A stretch of DNA of 64,000 bases from Phreatobacter sp. (GTDB taxonomy: Bacteria > Pseudomonadota > Alphaproteobacteria > Rhizobiales > Phreatobacteraceae), in the NCBI GenBank assembly GCA_019749835.1, contig JAIEPJ010000087.1:44327-108326 (forward strand), written 5' to 3'. Below, one piece after another: positions 62,537-64,000 of this stretch. The translations under genes were made by a program, and so were the position numbers. Position 1 is the first letter of the stretch; the number at the start of each line of letters is the position of its first letter. A model generated the notes under the pieces. That model was given only the letters and a program-made list of their open reading frames with translations. It was not told where the DNA came from and did no database searches.

Positions 62537-62974
62537 ATGTGGCTGAACCAGCGAACCGTCGACGCGATCAGGCTGATGGCAGAGCTGTCGGCCCGCTGGC
62601 CCCATGCGGTCAAGGCGGCCGAACTGGCGGCCATCACTGGCATCACCTTCCTCAACGTCCAGAAGACGGCCCATGCGCTGTCGCGCGCCGGGCTGCTGGA
62701 GGCCGAGCGCGGCCGCTATGGCGGCCTCAGGCTGGTGCGCGCCGCCGACGAGATGAAGGTGGCCGAGATCGTCCGCGCCTTCGAGCCGGCGGACTGCCCG
62801 GTCAACTTCCTCGATGCTGACCAGACGCGTGACCCGGTCTCGACGCTGATGTTCCGCGCCCATCGCGGCTTTTTCCAGCCACTGGAAGAGACGACGCTGG
62901 CCGATATCGAGCCCCGCGCCATCGCCCGCAAGGATGGTCAGGCGGCGCCGCGTGCGAGCCGCATCTCCGCATAG
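62537..62974 (+). CDS. Rrf2-family transcriptional regulator
   Basis: A 145-residue regulator with a winged helix (VDAIRLMAELSARWPHAVKA; ITGITFLNVQKTAHALSRAG; RGRYGGLRLVR). Iron-sulfur Rrf2 proteins (IscR, NsrR, RirA) have three spaced Cys; here only one Cys is present (ADCPVNFL), so a [2Fe-2S]/[4Fe-4S] cluster of the usual kind is unlikely. It is convergent with, and overlaps by 37 bases, the hemin ATPase gene; a link to iron is suggested by position only. Confidence 0.88.
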   Translation: MWLNQRTVDAIRLMAELSARWPHAVKAAELAAITGITFLNVQKTAHALSRAGLLEAERGRYGGLRLVRAADEMKVAEIVRAFEPADCPVNFLDADQTRDPVSTLMFRAHRGFFQPLEETTLADIEPRAIARKDGQAAPRASRISA

Positions 62975-63765
62975 TGCTGCGGCAGGACGATCGGCAGGCC
63001 GCCGGTTCCGTCCGCCTCGCGGCAGAGGTCCACGCCGAACACCTCGTGCACCGCCGCCCGCGTGATCACCGCCCCCGGCGCGCCCAGCGCATGAAGGCGG
63101 CCGCCGCTCATCACCAGGATCCGGTCGGCGAAGGTGGCGGCGAGGTTCAGGTCATGCAGGACGGCGATGACCGCAACCCCCACGCGCGCGAGGCCTGCGG
63201 CGCTCTCCATCAGCGCGATCTGGTGGGAAAGGTCGAGATTGGCCACCGGCTCGTCGAGAAAGAGGACCTGTCTCGCGCTGGTCTGCCGGCCCGCCTGGAG
63301 CTGCGCGAAGGTGCGGGCGAACTGCACCCGCTGCTGCTCGCCGCCCGACAAGGTCTGGTAGCTTCGGGCCGCGAGATGGGCAATGTCGGCCGCATCCAGC
63401 GCATCAGCGATGATTCGCTCGCGCAGGGTGCGGGCGAGGGCACGCCCGACACTGTCGATGCCGATCCGCACCACCTCGGCCACCGTGAAGGGAAAGGCGA
63501 GGCGGGTCGCCTGCGCCATCACCGCGCGCTGCGAGGCGAGCTGCCAGGCCGGGATGGCGCCGAGGGCCCTGCCGTCGAGGCGCACGGCGCCGCTGGTCGG
63601 CGCCACCTCGCCGGTGAGCAGCTTGATCAGTGTGGTCTTGCCGGCGCCGTTCGGGCCGACCACCACCAGGACCTCGCCGGCGGCCAGGGCCAGCGACACG
63701 CCGTCAACCGGCTTGTGGCGCCCGTAGGTGACGCCGACCGCTTCAGCCTCGATGAGGTTCGTCAT
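62938..63765 (-). CDS. hmuV: Hemin ABC transporter ATP-binding protein HmuV
   Basis: A 275-residue ATPase of the hemin/cobalamin/siderophore class. Walker [17 protein letters not shown] (about residue 37), signature [19 protein letters not shown], Walker [18 protein letters not shown] and switch VLHDLNLAA. The insertion RQTSARQ before Walker B is typical of HmuV. It powers import of heme by HmuU. Its ATG overlaps the hmuU stop by four bases. Confidence 0.93.
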   Translation of the reverse strand: MTNLIEAEAVGVTYGRHKPVDGVSLALAAGEVLVVVGPNGAGKTTLIKLLTGEVAPTSGAVRLDGRALGAIPAWQLASQRAVMAQATRLAFPFTVAEVVRIGIDSVGRALARTLRERIIADALDAADIAHLAARSYQTLSGGEQQRVQFARTFAQLQAGRQTSARQVLFLDEPVANLDLSHQIALMESAAGLARVGVAVIAVLHDLNLAATFADRILVMSGGRLHALGAPGAVITRAAVHEVFGVDLCREADGTGGLPIVLPQHYAEMRLARGAA

Positions 63766-64000
63766 GCGTCGAGCGTCCGGTCGCGGCGTAGCAGCAGCCA
63801 CAAGAAGAAGGGGGCGCCGATCGCCGCCGTGAGGATGCCGATGGGCAGTTCCGCCGGCGCCACCATGGTGCGGGCGAGAAGATCCGCCCCGGTCAGCAGG
63901 ATGGCACCGAGAAGGGCGGACAGGGGCAGCAGCATCCGGTGATCCGGACCGAAGAGCAGCCGGATGAGATGCGGCACGACGATGCCGACGAAGCCGATGA
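63762..64000 (-). CDS. hmuU: Hemin ABC transporter permease HmuU, C-terminal part (truncated by window end)
   Basis: The visible 79 residues are the C-terminus of a FecCD/BtuC-type permease: [41 protein letters not shown] and [21 protein letters not shown]. These match the last helices of HmuU, the channel that takes heme into the cytoplasm. The rest of the gene lies beyond position 64000. Confidence 0.9.
   Translation of the reverse strand, partial: IGFVGIVVPHLIRLLFGPDHRMLLPLSALLGAILLTGADLLARTMVAPAELPIGILTAAIGAPFFLWLLLRRDRTLDA

Overview
The window is GC-rich chromosomal DNA (roughly two thirds G+C) with dense, mostly operonic genes. The protein families point to an alphaproteobacterium of the Hyphomicrobiales (Rhizobiales) type: an alphaproteobacterial TyrRS with a KMGKT loop, many Liv-type ABC, TRAP and Bug-type solute receptors, BdlA-like PAS chemoreceptors, an Rrf2 regulator beside a hemin importer, and interspersed palindromic repeats of the rhizobial kind. 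One gene (53555-54622) looks like BciA, the 8-vinyl reductase of (bacterio)chlorophyll synthesis, which suggests the strain or its recent ancestor is phototrophic. The exact genus cannot be fixed from the sequence.

Layout: (1) 1-4028, housekeeping genes (rhodanese, anmK, tyrS, a GST) and a YefM/YoeB toxin-antitoxin pair with its operator. (2) 4060-18388, a large catabolic island: a LeuCD-like hydro-lyase (leuC frameshifted), a divergent GntR regulator, a complete five-gene Liv-type ABC importer, then a tightly overlapping run of isocitrate-lyase/PEP-mutase family lyase, HyuB, HyuA, an isochorismatase-fold protein and an FAD dehydrogenase. (3) 18396-27674, aminopeptidase P, a chemoreceptor, an amidase, two tandem M20 peptidases, a palindromic repeat and an acetylpolyamine amidohydrolase. 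(4) 27675-32834, a DUF2892 membrane protein with a Crp/Fnr regulator, an FAD monooxygenase with DUF2783 partner, rlmE, a Ppx/GppA phosphatase and tRNA-Gln(CTG).

(5) 33218-39383, a TRAP transporter operon, a five-PAS cytoplasmic chemoreceptor-like protein and a disordered acidic protein. (6) 39553-44830, a Bug receptor and a hydroxycinnamate-type CoA module (feruloyl-CoA synthase family ligase, amidohydrolase, crotonase) divergent from a MarR regulator. (7) 44883-53456, a GntR-headed operon in which a PhnDEC phosphonate-type importer is nested inside an UgpCAE-B type importer, ending in a metallophosphoesterase. (8) 53555-59182, bciA, small exported or membrane proteins, a second Bug receptor, and an RraA-like aldolase with an IlvD/Edd dehydratase. 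(9) 59479-64000, a small secreted protein, a TadG-like vWA protein whose start codon lies in a long inverted repeat, a DUF6600-like secreted protein, an Rrf2 regulator and the hemin ABC genes hmuV and hmuU (cut by the window end).

The best candidates for undescribed biology are the 4-18 kb catabolic island (substrate unknown; the enzyme mix resembles the end of the 2,3-dimethylmalate/methylisocitrate type of pathway), the interleaved Ugp/Phn transport operon, and the hydroxycinnamate-like CoA module. All functional links between genes are inferences from family membership and gene order.
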